Source: Streptomyces sp. MA5143a (GTDB lineage: Bacteria; Actinomycetota; Actinomycetes; Streptomycetales; Streptomycetaceae). From it: a DNA stretch of 64,000 bases. How positions within the stretch are numbered: position 1 is the stretch's first letter; the number at the start of each line of letters is the position of its first letter. The stretch is taken from the NCBI RefSeq assembly GCF_900290235.1, contig NZ_OLMK01000115.1, positions 17,505 through 81,504 on the forward strand. Direction: 5' to 3'. The translations under genes were made by a program, and so were the position numbers. The notes beneath the pieces are model-generated. The model was not told where the DNA came from, did not search any database, and saw only the letters and a program-made list of their open reading frames with translations. Shown one piece after another: positions 26,421 through 35,525 of this stretch.

Positions 26421-27119
26421 GTGACCCGCGCATCCCTGGACAAGCAGCCGCACGAAGTCGCCTCGATGTTCGACCGAGTGGCGGAACGGTACGACCTGAC
26501 CAACGACGTGCTGTCCCTCGGACAGGACCGGCGCTGGCGCAAGGAGGTCGCGCGGGCGGTGGACGCCCGCCCCGCCCAGAAGGTCCTGGACCTGGCGGCC
26601 GGCACCGGCACCTCCTCACAGCCCTTCGCGCGGACCGGCGCGTACGTCGTCCCCTGCGACTTCTCCCTCGGCATGCTCCGGGTCGGCAAGGAACGCACCC
26701 CCTGGCTGCCGTTCACCGCGGGCGACGCCACACGGCTGCCGTTCAAGGACGACACCTTCGACGCGGTGACCATCTCCTTCGGCCTGCGGAACGTCCAGGA
26801 CACGGACGCCGCGCTGCGCGAGATGTACCGGGTGACCAAGCCCGGCGGGCGGATCGTGATCTGCGAGTTCTCGCACCCGACCTGGGCGCCGTTCCGGACC
26901 GTCTACACCGAGTACCTGATGCGCGCGCTGCCGCCGACCGCCCGCGCCGTGTCGTCGAACCCCGACGCGTACGTGTACCTCGCCGAATCCATCCGCGCCT
27001 GGCCCGACCAGGCCGGTCTCAGCGAGCGCCTGCGGAAGGCCGGCTGGGGCAGGGTCGCGTGGCGGAACCTCACCGGAGGAATCGTCGCCCTGCACCGGGG
27101 GTTCAAGGTTCACCCGTAA
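26421..27119 (+). CDS. menG: Demethylmenaquinone methyltransferase
   Basis: 232 residues from GTG 26421; an ATG at 26364 would add unrelated residues. MenG/UbiE adds the ring methyl from S-adenosylmethionine in the last classical step to menaquinone. Signatures: DKQPHEVASMFDRVAERYDLTND, SAM motif VLDLAAGTGTSSQPFA, LPFKDDTFDAVTISFGLRNV and VTKPGGRIVICEFS. Length is normal. The gene stands alone between the divergent GH18-like gene and a membrane-protein gene; mqnA and mqnC are 2-7 kb upstream. Confidence 0.96.
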   Translation: MTRASLDKQPHEVASMFDRVAERYDLTNDVLSLGQDRRWRKEVARAVDARPAQKVLDLAAGTGTSSQPFARTGAYVVPCDFSLGMLRVGKERTPWLPFTAGDATRLPFKDDTFDAVTISFGLRNVQDTDAALREMYRVTKPGGRIVICEFSHPTWAPFRTVYTEYLMRALPPTARAVSSNPDAYVYLAESIRAWPDQAGLSERLRKAGWGRVAWRNLTGGIVALHRGFKVHP

Positions 27120-27258
27120 GGGGGATGCCGCCCAAGGCGCCCTGTTGATGGGAACCGGTCAACGGAAAACGTCGTCCGTTTGATACGTCACCGCACACGC
27201 GGCACCCGTGTGCCCACGTCCGATCACGGCACGAGTTCTCTGGATGACGGAGCGTTCC

Positions 27259-29403
27259 ATGACGTCCTACTGTCCGCACTGCGGGACCCCCGGTCCCGAC
27301 GACGCGCGTTACTGCATGAAGTGCGGGCGGGAACGCATACCGGTCCCCTCGGCGCCCCCGGCACCGGACGCGCCCGCCGTCCCGGCCACACCCCCGACTC
27401 CGCCGACCGCCCCGCCGACCGAGCCCGGGTCGGCCCCGCCGGCCGCTCCGCAGGCAGCCCCGCCGGCCGCCTTTCCGTCGGCCCCGCCCGGCACGCCTCC
27501 ACCGCCGCCGCCGGGGTCGGCCACGGGCGTGCCCCCCGCCGGACCGCCACCTCCTCCCGAGTTCGCCCCGGTCCCCGCCCGCCCGTCGCCGCTGGGCGCC
27601 TTCCTGGGGCGGGCCTTCCGGGGCGACTGGGCCGGATCGGCGCTCGCGGCGCTCTGGCCGGTGCTGTTCCTGCTCGGCAGCGCCGTCGCCCTCGCCATCC
27701 CCGACTACGGCCAGGACGAGGAGGACATCGTCGGCTTCGGAGACCGCATGGGCATCGCCCTCGCCTCGCTCCTCCAGGGCGTCGGCGGCGGCTTCCAGGT
27801 CTCCGGGACCGGCGGCGGCTACTCCGGCGAACTCCGCACCGTCGAGGCCGGCTTCACCCTCACCCTGGTCCCGCTCACGGTGACCCTTCTGTTCGCCGTC
27901 GCGCTGTACCTGGGCGTACGTCAACTTCGCACCCGGCTGGCGACCCGTGCCGGGTACGCCGGCTTCGCCGGACCCGGCGTCGGCTGGACCGTCCCGGGCG
28001 GCGGCAGCCCCGGTACTCCCGGTGCGCCCGGCGTTCCCGGCGCAGGGGGCGTCCCCGGCCGTTCCGCCGGGCTCGAGGCGGCCGTGCGGGTCACACTGCT
28101 GGTGACCGTCGTCGTCCTGCTGCTCGGGCTGTTCGCCCAGCCGACCGTCGCCCTCGCCGAGGTCTCCACGTCACCCTGGCTCGCCGCGCTCGGCGCACTG
28201 GTGCTCACCGCCGCCGTCTCGGGCGGAGTGCTGCACCGTGACGACCTCGCCGCCTGGCTGACCGTGCGCCCCGGCCCGCGCTCCCTGTTCCGGGCGACCG
28301 GAACGGCCGTGCGCGCCATGGCGATCGTGCTCGCCCTGTGCTCGCTCGTCGCCCTCGTCACCGTCGCGTCGAGCGACGAGCTCCGGGCCGACTGGGAGAA
28401 CGACGTCAATCCGCTGCTGATCGCGCTGTTCATCCTGCCCAACATCGCCGTCACCTTCCTCGGCATCTCCTGGGGCGCGTCCTTCGAGGGCGAGGCGGGC
28501 CGCTCGCGGTACGGGGACGACTCGTCGTACGGCGACGACTCGTACGGGAACGGTTCCTACGGCGACGGCTCCGGCGACTACGGACTCGGCGGGTCCAGCC
28601 CCTACGGCGGTGTCGAACGCGAGTCGTTCGGCCTGTCGGAGCTGGGTGACGCCGTCAACGACTGGGCGGTCGTGGGCGCGTTGGCGCTCGGCCTGGTCTG
28701 CGCCCTGGTCCTCGGTGTCCTCGCCGCCCGCCGGTCATCGGGCCGGGGTGAGCAACTTCTCGCCGCCGGTGTCTTCTTCGGCCTCTTCCTCCTCCTCGCC
28801 GGCATCAGCGGCTTCGCCATGGAGGCGTCCGGCTCCGCCTCGACCGACTTCGGGGGCGGCCTCTCCGCCGCCGGCCAGGTAGACGTGGGCCTCAACCTCG
28901 CCGAGGCCATGCTCTTCGGCCTCGTCTGGATCTTCGCGGCGGCGTTCCTGGCCCCCTATCTGGTGCAGATGGCCGGCTCCCGCACGGGCGTGATCGCACC
29001 CCCGTTCCCGGCGATGCCGAGCGGCCCCGCGACGTACGGCGCCCCGTCCTGGCCCCCGACCTCGCAGAGCCTGCCGGACCCGCCCAGCCTGCCGGACCCG
29101 CCCAGCCTGCCCGACCCGCCCAGCCTGCCCGACCCGCCCAGCCTGCCGGATCCGCCCAGTCTTCCGACACCGCACAGCCTGCCGGCCCCGCCCAGCCAAC
29201 CGACCCCGCAGGGCCGGTCGGCGACGCATCCGTCCCAGCCCGTCGAGCCGTACGAGGTTCCGATGGTCGAGATCGGCCATCAGCTCCCGGCCGGTCCCGT
29301 CGCGAAGCCGCGGGGCAGGGCGCTGATGTGGATCCTCACCATCGCGGCGGCCTTCGTGGTCGGCGGGGGAGCGGCGGTCGCGATCCTGTTCCTCCAGAAG
29401 TAG
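27259..29403 (+). CDS. Zinc-ribbon multi-pass membrane protein with SLPDPP repeats
   Basis: 714 residues from ATG 27259 (GGAG upstream; earlier in-frame starts lack family-like sequence). Residues 1-25 hold a zinc ribbon (CPHCG ... CMKCG). A Pro/Ala-rich stretch follows to about residue 100. Then come about eight membrane segments divided by a Gly/Tyr/Asp/Ser-rich loop (SSYGDDSYGNGSYGDG). After them a cytoplasmic or external Pro-rich tail carries eight 6-residue repeats (SLPDPP) and a last hydrophobic segment near the C-terminus (LMWILTIAAAFVVGGGAAVAILF). It resembles streptomycete membrane proteins of unknown role that combine a zinc ribbon with a glycine-rich membrane core. No partner is apparent. 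Confidence 0.8.
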   Translation: MTSYCPHCGTPGPDDARYCMKCGRERIPVPSAPPAPDAPAVPATPPTPPTAPPTEPGSAPPAAPQAAPPAAFPSAPPGTPPPPPPGSATGVPPAGPPPPPEFAPVPARPSPLGAFLGRAFRGDWAGSALAALWPVLFLLGSAVALAIPDYGQDEEDIVGFGDRMGIALASLLQGVGGGFQVSGTGGGYSGELRTVEAGFTLTLVPLTVTLLFAVALYLGVRQLRTRLATRAGYAGFAGPGVGWTVPGGGSPGTPGAPGVPGAGGVPGRSAGLEAAVRVTLLVTVVVLLLGLFAQPTVALAEVSTSPWLAALGALVLTAAVSGGVLHRDDLAAWLTVRPGPRSLFRATGTAVRAMAIVLALCSLVALVTVASSDELRADWENDVNPLLIALFILPNIAVTFLGISWGASFEGEAGRSRYGDDSSYGDDSYGNGSYGDGSGDYGLGGSSPYGGVERESFGLSELGDAVNDWAVVGALALGLVCALVLGVLAARRSSGRGEQLLAAGVFFGLFLLLAGISGFAMEASGSASTDFGGGLSAAGQVDVGLNLAEAMLFGLVWIFAAAFLAPYLVQMAGSRTGVIAPPFPAMPSGPATYGAPSWPPTSQSLPDPPSLPDPPSLPDPPSLPDPPSLPDPPSLPTPHSLPAPPSQPTPQGRSATHPSQPVEPYEVPMVEIGHQLPAGPVAKPRGRALMWILTIAAAFVVGGGAAVAILFLQK
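29068..29211 (+). repeat. Eight 18-bp coding repeats
   Basis: Five nearly identical units (AGCCTGCCGGACCCGCCC, 29068-29157) and three diverged ones encode SLPDPP repeats within the membrane-protein gene. Because the unit is a multiple of three, copy-number change would keep the frame. Confidence 0.95.
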
Positions 29404-29447
29404 CGGAGTTCCGGCGCGGTGGAGGGGCCCGCCGCGCCGCCGCGGCC

Positions 29448-29771
29448 CTACCGCCGCAGCGAGAAGGGTTCCCCAGGCTCGTCCAACTCCCTGCGCAACC
29501 CGGGGGGAGGGCCGCCGCGCCGGGGTTCGCGCACGCCCCCGCCGTCGTCGCCGAGCTCGAACCAGACGGTCACCACCGCGCCTCGCGGCACCGCCACGCC
29601 CGGCGGCGGGTACTGCCGTACGACGTAGTCCACGACGGCGAGTTCGACGTCGGGCCGGTCACCGGCGGCCAGCCCGACTCCGCTCGCCGCGGCCGTCTCA
29701 CGCGCGTCCACGGCCATCAGCCCGACGAACCGAGGCACACGCACTTCGAATGACTTGGGTGTCAAGCGCAC
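29448..29771 (-). CDS. Small single-PASTA-domain protein
   Basis: 107 residues from GTG 29771. Residues about 12-70 match a PASTA domain: VPRFVGLMAVDARETAAASGV, then VRQYPPPGVAVPRGAVVTVWFE. PASTA domains usually sit outside the cell on kinases and penicillin-binding proteins and sense muropeptides, but here there is no signal peptide, membrane segment or kinase domain, so the protein seems cytoplasmic. The tail is Arg/Gly/Pro-rich. It is convergent with the zinc-ribbon gene (44 bases apart). Confidence 0.75.
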   Translation of the reverse strand: MRLTPKSFEVRVPRFVGLMAVDARETAAASGVGLAAGDRPDVELAVVDYVVRQYPPPGVAVPRGAVVTVWFELGDDGGGVREPRRGGPPPGLRRELDEPGEPFSLRR

Positions 29772-29918
29772 AGACGTTCACCCCCAGCGGTACCCGCAGA
29801 GTAGCCGCCGGGGGTGCCCGTCCGGAAGCGGTGCGTGGCGATCTGTCGAAAATCGCTACTCTGCGTCACGGAACGGGGATTGGGTGGGCCGGGAGTCCCG
29901 GTCGTGGCTCGTCGTGGC

Positions 29919-30425
29919 TCAGAGGGCCAGCCGGTAGCAGTGGCCCACCTGTTGTGAGACGGGCGTCGTGAAGGTCTCCGCCAGCTCCATGCCCAGCCGC
30001 CGGGTGACCGCTATCGAGCGCTCGTTGCGGGCGTTGACCATGGCGACGACGTTCTGGACGCCGGCCGCCCGCACCCGCTCCAGGGTCAGCAGGGCGGCGG
30101 CCGTCACATACCCCTTGCCCCAGTGGTCGCGGGCGAGCCGCCAGCCGATCTCGATCTCGCCGGCCGGACCCCAGGTCCGCGGCCACGGCTGGGCGCCGGT
30201 GAAGCCGATGGCCCGGCCCTCCTCGTCGAGCATGGTCCACAGACAGAACCCGTACTCGGCGTCGTGACGACGCTGGCGCGCCGTGAGCTCCTCGTAGACG
30301 GACAGCTCGGCGGCCCGGCCGCCGTGGAACTCCATGACGTCGGGGTCGTCGAAGATCCGGTGCCACGCGAAGGCGTCCTCGTCGGTGGGGACGCGCAGCC
30401 GTACGTCGGGCAGAGCTCGGTTCAC
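29919..30425 (-). CDS. RimJ/RimL-type GNAT acetyltransferase
   Basis: 168 residues. The N-terminal VRLRVPTDEDAFAWHRIFDDPDVMEFHGG and central GEIEIGWRLARDHWGKGYVTAAALLTLERV are the pattern of the RimJ/RimL branch of GNAT, with acetyl-CoA binding loop HWGKGYVT and the later ARNERSIAVTRRLGME. It acetylates an unknown amine, perhaps a protein N-terminus or small molecule. Its start faces the menJ-like gene across about 120 bases. Confidence 0.92.
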   Translation of the reverse strand: MNRALPDVRLRVPTDEDAFAWHRIFDDPDVMEFHGGRAAELSVYEELTARQRRHDAEYGFCLWTMLDEEGRAIGFTGAQPWPRTWGPAGEIEIGWRLARDHWGKGYVTAAALLTLERVRAAGVQNVVAMVNARNERSIAVTRRLGMELAETFTTPVSQQVGHCYRLAL

Positions 30426-30544
30426 AGGGGCAGCCCTTCAGCCGATGATCAGGTTCCGCTGAATAGACTGCCCATGTCCGATGCCTGTCGGCACATGTTT
30501 TCTGGTCTTCCAGTGCTCCAACTACCTCTTGGGGAGAACCCGTC

Positions 30545-31849
30545 GTGACCGAGCCCCAGCCCCTTACCGAACACACCGCCGATGTGATCGTCGTCGGGGC
30601 CGGGCCAGCCGGTTCCACCACCGCGTACTACCTGGCGAAGGCCGGGCTCGACGTGCTCCTGCTGGAGAAGACGAGCTTCCCGAGGGAGAAGGTCTGCGGC
30701 GACGGCCTCACGCCCCGCGCGACCAAGCAGCTGGTGTCCATGGGCATCGACATCTCCGAGGAGGCCGGCTGGCTCCGCAACAAGGGGCTGCGGATCATCG
30801 GCGGCGGGGTCCGTCTCCAGCTCGACTGGCCGGATCTCGCCTCGTACCCCGACTACGGACTCGTCCGCAAGCGCGACGACTTCGACGAGCAGCTCGCCCG
30901 CCAGGCCCAGAAGGCCGGGGCCCGCCTCCACGAGAACTGCAACGTGAGCGGCCCCGTCGTCGACGACCGCACGGGCCGCATCATCGGCGTCACGGCCAAG
31001 CTCGGCGACCCGGACTCGGGCGAGAAGCAGGAAGTCACCTTCCACGCGCCGCTGGTGGTGGCCGCCGACGGCAATTCCAGCCGCCTCTCCCTCGCGATGG
31101 GCCTGCACCGCCGCGAGGACCGCCCGATGGGCGTCGCCGTCCGCACGTACTTCACCTCCCCGCGCCACGACGACGACTACCTGGAGTCCTGGCTGGAGCT
31201 GTGGGACCGGCGCGGCCCCGGCGAGGACCGGCTGCTGCCCGGCTACGGCTGGATCTTCGGCATGGGCGACGGCACGTCCAACGTCGGCCTGGGCGTGCTC
31301 AACACCTCCGCCGCCTTCAAGGAGCTCGACTGGCGCGAGATCCTCAAGGCCTGGTGCGCCTCGATGCCGGAGGAGTGGGGCTACACCCCGGAGAACATGA
31401 CCGGCCCGATCCGCGGGGCGGCCCTCCCCATGGCCTTCAACCGCAAGCCCCACTACACCAAGGGCCTGCTCCTCGTCGGCGACGCCGGCGGCCTCGTGAA
31501 CCCCTTCAACGGCGAGGGCATCGCCTACGCCATGGAGTCCGGCCAGATCGCCGCCGACGTCATCGTCCAGGCGCACGCCCGCGCCACCCCCGGCCAGCGC
31601 GAACTCGCCCTCCAGCGCTACCCGCAGGTCCTCAAGGACACCTACGGCGGGTACTACACGCTGGGCCGGGCCTTCGTGAAGCTCATCGGCAACCCCAAGA
31701 TCATGAAGCTCGCCACGCAGCGGGGCCTCACCCACCCGATGCTGATGAAGTTCACGCTGAAGCTCCTCGCCAACCTCACCGACCCGACCGGCGGCGACGC
31801 GATGGACCGCGTCATCAACGGCCTCTCGAAGGTGGCCCCCAAGGCCTGA
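30545..31849 (+). CDS. Geranylgeranyl-reductase-family FAD enzyme, MenJ-like
   Basis: 434 residues from GTG 30545 with GGGGAGAA upstream. FAD binding is shown by VIVVGAGPAGSTTAYYL at 14-30, EKVCGDGLTPRA (the conserved substrate-side motif), and GDAGGLVNPFNGEGI near residue 315. Members of this family reduce isoprenoid double bonds. In mycobacteria MenJ reduces one isoprene unit of menaquinone-9, and streptomycetes make partly saturated menaquinones, so this is the likely role. Position supports it: nuo genes lie 2 kb downstream and menG 3.4 kb upstream. The exact number of units reduced cannot be read from sequence. Confidence 0.85.
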   Translation: MTEPQPLTEHTADVIVVGAGPAGSTTAYYLAKAGLDVLLLEKTSFPREKVCGDGLTPRATKQLVSMGIDISEEAGWLRNKGLRIIGGGVRLQLDWPDLASYPDYGLVRKRDDFDEQLARQAQKAGARLHENCNVSGPVVDDRTGRIIGVTAKLGDPDSGEKQEVTFHAPLVVAADGNSSRLSLAMGLHRREDRPMGVAVRTYFTSPRHDDDYLESWLELWDRRGPGEDRLLPGYGWIFGMGDGTSNVGLGVLNTSAAFKELDWREILKAWCASMPEEWGYTPENMTGPIRGAALPMAFNRKPHYTKGLLLVGDAGGLVNPFNGEGIAYAMESGQIAADVIVQAHARATPGQRELALQRYPQVLKDTYGGYYTLGRAFVKLIGNPKIMKLATQRGLTHPMLMKFTLKLLANLTDPTGGDAMDRVINGLSKVAPKA

Positions 31850-31869
31850 CGGGCCGAACACGCCCTGTT

Positions 31870-31902
31870 CCGGGCCCCGGACGCGAAAGCCCCGGGGCCC
31901 GG
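31870..31902 (+). terminator. Hairpin after the menJ-like gene
   Basis: An 11-bp perfect stem CCGGGCCCCGG (31870-31880) pairs with 31892-31902 across an 11-base loop, 21 bases after the menJ-like stop. The following sequence to 32152 holds no gene that I can support. Confidence 0.65.
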
Positions 31903-32152
31903 AGCCCTTCGGGGCCGTTCCCCGGCGTCCCTTTCGTCACGCAACGCCCGGAAGTATCAGCAGTTGCGGGGTCGGAGCGCCTGAAGCGTGTCGGTGAGCG
32001 CTCTCGCCGCCTCGGCCCTCAGCGCACCCTCGGTCCGGAGCGAACGGCCCTCCCAGGGCCCGTCACGGCCCGTACGTGGGCATGCCGGAGGGCCGCCTGC
32101 CCCAAGAGGCGGACGGCCCTTCCATACGGCGAGCGGTCGGTGGACCGGCTCA

Positions 32153-32314
32153 GAGCCTGTGAACAAACCCGCGCCCGGGCCCGAGGCGCCTGGCACCTCC
32201 GCCTCCGGCGTTGTCGTCAGTCGCGATGGCTCCGCCATCACTCCCTCCTCCGCCTTGGATCCGAAGGCGCCAGGCGCCTCGGGCTGATCCGGACGGGGCT
32301 TTGTTCACAGGCTC
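32153..32314. mobile_element. MITE-like 162-bp palindromic element flanked by TCA
   Basis: The ends GAGCCTGTGAACAAA (32153-32167) and its exact complement (32300-32314) form 15-bp terminal repeats, and an inner perfect 16-bp repeat (32179-32194 with 32269-32284) makes a longer folded-back structure. A small central hairpin (GATGGCTCCGCCATC, 32225-32239) is also present. No gene is inside. TCA flanks both ends, which would be a 3-bp target duplication of the TNA type seen with some IS5-family members. The right TCA is the complement of the stop codon of the nlpC-type gene. Confidence 0.65.
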
Positions 32315-33112
32315 TCAGAGCACGCGCACCGCGCCCGACGCCGGGTAGCCCGACAGGTCCTGGATGACGACGCCCTTGGAGGGGTTCGCCGCGTCGAGGT
32401 ACTTGCCGCCACCGAGGTAGACGCCCACGTGGTAGGCGGAACCCTTGCCGCCCCAGTACAGGATGTCGCCGCGCTGGATCTGGGACAGCGGGATGTCCGT
32501 GCCCTGCATCGACTGGTCCTGCGAGACCCGCGGAAGGCTCACGCCGACCTGCTTGAACGCGGCCTGCACCAGCGACGAGCAGTCCCACGCGTTGGGCCCC
32601 GTGGCGCCCATGACGTACGCGTCGCCCAGCTGGGCCTCGAGGAAGGCGATGACCGTCTCGACGCTGCCGCTGGCCGGCGGTGCCGTCGAGGCGGAGTTCG
32701 TGGTGAGGGTCGTGCGCGTGCTGTCCCGCGAGGCGCGCTCGGCGGCGGCCTTGCGCTCCGCCTCCTCGGCGGCCTTCTTGCGGGCCTCTTCCTTCTTGGC
32801 CTTCGCCAGGTCCTTGTCGGCCTGCTCGGCCGCCGCCTCCGCGGCCGCGTCACGCTCGGCCTGCAGCTGGTAGTCGGCCGCCATCTGCTGCGTCGCGTCC
32901 GCGGACTGCGCTGCCTGCGTGGCCAGGTCGGCCGTGAGGGTGGGCAGTTCGAGGGTCTGCGTCACCGACTCCGCGGCGACGGCCTGCGCTGACGCGCCGG
33001 CCACGGCCACGGTGCTGAGGATGCCACCGGCGACTCCGGCGCGCACCGCGATCGAGGACGACGCGTTGCGGCGGGGCTTCCGGTGGCTGCGTATGTGAGC
33101 GGTGTGGGACAT
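32315..33112 (-). CDS. NlpC/P60 cell-wall endopeptidase
   Basis: 265 residues from ATG 33112; an in-frame ATG at 33142 would add 10. A twin-basic start (IRSHRKPRRNASS) and hydrophobic segment to about residue 47 make a secretion signal. Residues about 60-130 are an Ala/Lys/Glu-rich coiled coil. The C-terminal NlpC/P60 domain has catalytic Cys178 (WDCSSL) and His228 (YHVGVYLG), and a polar third residue in LDAANPS, so it should cleave peptidoglycan stem peptides. Such enzymes act in growth and sporulation. The stop TGA coincides with the edge of a MITE-like element. No ydaO-type riboswitch was recognised upstream. Confidence 0.93.
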   Translation of the reverse strand: MSHTAHIRSHRKPRRNASSSIAVRAGVAGGILSTVAVAGASAQAVAAESVTQTLELPTLTADLATQAAQSADATQQMAADYQLQAERDAAAEAAAEQADKDLAKAKKEEARKKAAEEAERKAAAERASRDSTRTTLTTNSASTAPPASGSVETVIAFLEAQLGDAYVMGATGPNAWDCSSLVQAAFKQVGVSLPRVSQDQSMQGTDIPLSQIQRGDILYWGGKGSAYHVGVYLGGGKYLDAANPSKGVVIQDLSGYPASGAVRVL

Positions 33113-33350
33113 GGGTACAAGCGGTACCAGGGGCTCCTCCATACCTACAAGCAACGTGTGGTGCGCCACAGTTGTTCAACGGAAGCCCCAAATTCCCTGC
33201 GCGTCACTCTTTATTGACGGCGTAACGGGCAAAGTGGACATGGTCGATCAAGCCCGTGATCATGCGCTTTCATGATTACGCCCGAATTGCCCTGCGCTTA
33301 CCATCGATCGCACCGAGTGGCCAAGCCCGGTTGATTTGATCTCGATCGGA

Positions 33351-33366
33351 TGTGGCGCAGGTCACA
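33351..33366. promoter_or_regulatory. Crp-like palindrome
   Basis: TGTGGCGCAGGTCACA is a full match to the palindrome TGTGR-N6-YCACA and to the streptomycete Crp pattern GTG-N6-G-N-CAC. It lies 239 bases upstream of the NlpC/P60 start and 490 upstream of nuoA, so either gene could be the target. Confidence 0.5.
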
Positions 33367-33650
33367 GAGTGATCACCGATGCGGCCTCTTCGCGCTCATG
33401 ATCGCCGGTCGCTGACGCTCGTGAACGCGTGCACGCGTCCACATTCGTCACCGCGTCTCCCTCCGGGGTGTGAACGCGGTCCTCTAGCAAGCGCTCCCGT
33501 CCAGCACCAATTTGCATGCAGAGGAACCCTCTTGATATAGAGACGCACCCTCTCACCTGCGACGACGATCGAAAATGTCACTTCTGGTGATCACTCTGGC
33601 GCTTCGTGTATGAAGATCGCCGCTCATCCGACTTCATGATCCTTCGTCAG

Positions 33651-33698
33651 GTGGTGGAGATCACAAACTCGGTGCCGTACCCCGTGTCGCAGATCACA
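33651..33698. promoter_or_regulatory. Two spaced GTG-N8-CAC palindromes
   Basis: GTGGTGGAGATCAC (33651-33664) and GTGTCGCAGATCAC (33684-33697) share the ...AGATCACA right half and stand 33 bases apart, about three helical turns, so proteins bound to both would face the same side of DNA. They are about 160-200 bases before nuoA. Confidence 0.45.
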
Positions 33699-33731
33699 GA
33701 CCCGCAGGCATAAGATGCGGGGCAGTTGGGC

Positions 33732-33749
33732 TTGTGACCTGCTTCACAT
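33732..33749 (+). promoter_or_regulatory. Probable Rex operator (or Crp site) before nuoA
   Basis: TTGTGACCTGCTTCACAT matches the Rex operator TTGTGAA-N4-TTCACAA at 12 of 14 defined positions; it also fits the Crp palindrome TGTGA-N6-TCACA perfectly. Rex is the NADH/NAD-sensing repressor of streptomycetes, and the nuo operon is one of its established target types, so Rex is the better reading. It lies 107 bases before the nuoA start. Confidence 0.65.
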
Positions 33750-33855
33750 GTTCGCGATCTTCGTCGGGACGGGCGGTGTTCGTGGGACGGGTGGGGTGGC
33801 GAGCCGGTCCACGCAACCGCCAGCAGTCAGTGCCGACTGAGAGGAGCGAGGAGCC

Positions 33856-34215
33856 GTGAACGCCTATGCGCCCATCCTCGTACTGGGAGCCCTCGGGGCA
33901 GGCTTTGCGATCTTCTCCGTGATCATGGCCACTCTGATCGGCCCGAAGCGCTACAACCGGGCCAAGCTCGAGGCCTACGAGTGCGGAATCGAGCCCACCC
34001 CCACGCCGGCCGGCGGCGGGCGTTTCCCCATCAAGTACTACCTGACGGCGATGCTCTTCATCGTCTTCGACATCGAGATCGTCTTCCTCTACCCCTGGGC
34101 CGTCACCTTCGACGCCCTGGGTGTTTTCGGGCTCGTGGAGATGCTGCTCTTCGTGCTCACCGTCTTCGTCGCCTACGCGTACGTCTGGCGTCGTGGCGGC
34201 CTGGAATGGGACTGA
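33856..34215 (+). CDS. nuoA: NADH dehydrogenase I subunit A
   Basis: 119 residues from GTG 33856 with GAGGAG-type ribosome site. It is a three-helix membrane subunit of complex I at the junction to the quinone site. The conserved loop KLEAYECGIEPTPTPAGGGRFPIKYYLTA, with its single Cys, and the acidic FDIEIVFLYPWAV of the second helix are diagnostic. It opens the 14-gene operon that follows the E. coli-type order A-N. The upstream region holds a Rex-like operator. Confidence 0.98.
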   Translation: MNAYAPILVLGALGAGFAIFSVIMATLIGPKRYNRAKLEAYECGIEPTPTPAGGGRFPIKYYLTAMLFIVFDIEIVFLYPWAVTFDALGVFGLVEMLLFVLTVFVAYAYVWRRGGLEWD

Positions 34216-34230
34216 GGGGCTTCTAAGACC

Positions 34231-34781
<551 letters not shown>

Positions 34782-34785
<4 letters not shown>

Positions 34786-35525
34786 GCGCCGCGAACGGCA
34801 ACGGCGGACCCAACCCCGAGAAGGACCTCTCCGCCTCCAACCTCCCCGGCCAGCGCGGCGACGGCGGCGAGGAGATCCGCGTCCAGCGGGGCATGTTCGG
34901 CGCCGACAAGGGCGGCGACACCTCCGGCTACGGCGGCCTCGTCCGCTCCATCCGGCTCCCCGGCCCGGCCACCCGCCCCTACGGCGGCTGGTTCGACGAG
35001 GTCGCCGACGAACTGGAGGGCGCCCTGGAGGAACAGGGCCTCGTCCCCGAGAACGTGATCGACAGGACCGTCGTCGACCGCGGGGAGATCACCTTCCACA
35101 TCGAGCGCGAGTTCCTGCCGACCGTCGCCCGCACCCTGCGCGACGACCCGGCCCTCCGCTTCGAACTGTGCACGGGCGTGAGCGGCGTCCACTACCCCGG
35201 CGACAAGGGCCGCGAACTGCACGCCGTCTACCACCTGCGGTCGATCACCCACAACCGGCTGATCCGCCTGGAGGTCTCCGCCCCCGACGCCGACCCGCAC
35301 ATCCCGTCGCTCGTCGCCGTCTACCCGACGAACGACTGGCACGAGCGCGAGACGTACGACTTCTACGGCATCGTCTTCGACGGCCACCCCGCGCTGACGC
35401 GGATCATGATGCCGGACGACTGGCAGGGCTTCCCGCAGCGCAAGGACTATCCCCTCGGCGGCATCCCCGTCGAGTACAAGGGCGCCCAGATCCCGGCTCC
35501 GGACCAGCGGAGGTCGTACTCATGA
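34782..35525 (+). CDS. nuoC: NADH dehydrogenase I subunit C
   Basis: 247 residues from ATG 34782, overlapping the nuoB stop as ATGA. The 30-kDa subunit signature is ERETYDFYGIVFDGHPALTRIMMPDDW with the following GFPQRKDYPLGG. The first 50 residues (Asn/Gly/Pro-rich) are an actinobacterial extension without clear structure. It forms part of the connecting module with NuoB and NuoD. It is separate from NuoD, unlike the NuoCD fusion of E. coli. Confidence 0.97.

Larger units (their letters stand above)
33113..33855. other. Long intergenic region between NlpC/P60 and nuoA genes
   Basis: 743 bases without a credible gene, lower in G+C than its surroundings. It must hold the leftward promoter of the peptidase gene and the rightward promoter of the nuo operon. 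GTGATCAC palindromes occur at about 33370 and 33586, and several Crp- and Rex-like sites listed separately occur between 33351 and 33749. The nuoA ribosome site GAGGAGCGAGGAG ends the region. Confidence 0.7.

Noticed and set aside
30481..32367. A 628-codon plus-strand frame overlapping the menJ-like gene
   Set aside because: It is an alternative frame of menJ that continues by chance into the intergenic and MITE region.
33113..33350. ydaO-type (cyclic di-AMP) riboswitch before the NlpC/P60 gene
   Set aside because: Such riboswitches precede some Streptomyces wall hydrolases, but the conserved segments could not be found on the minus strand here.
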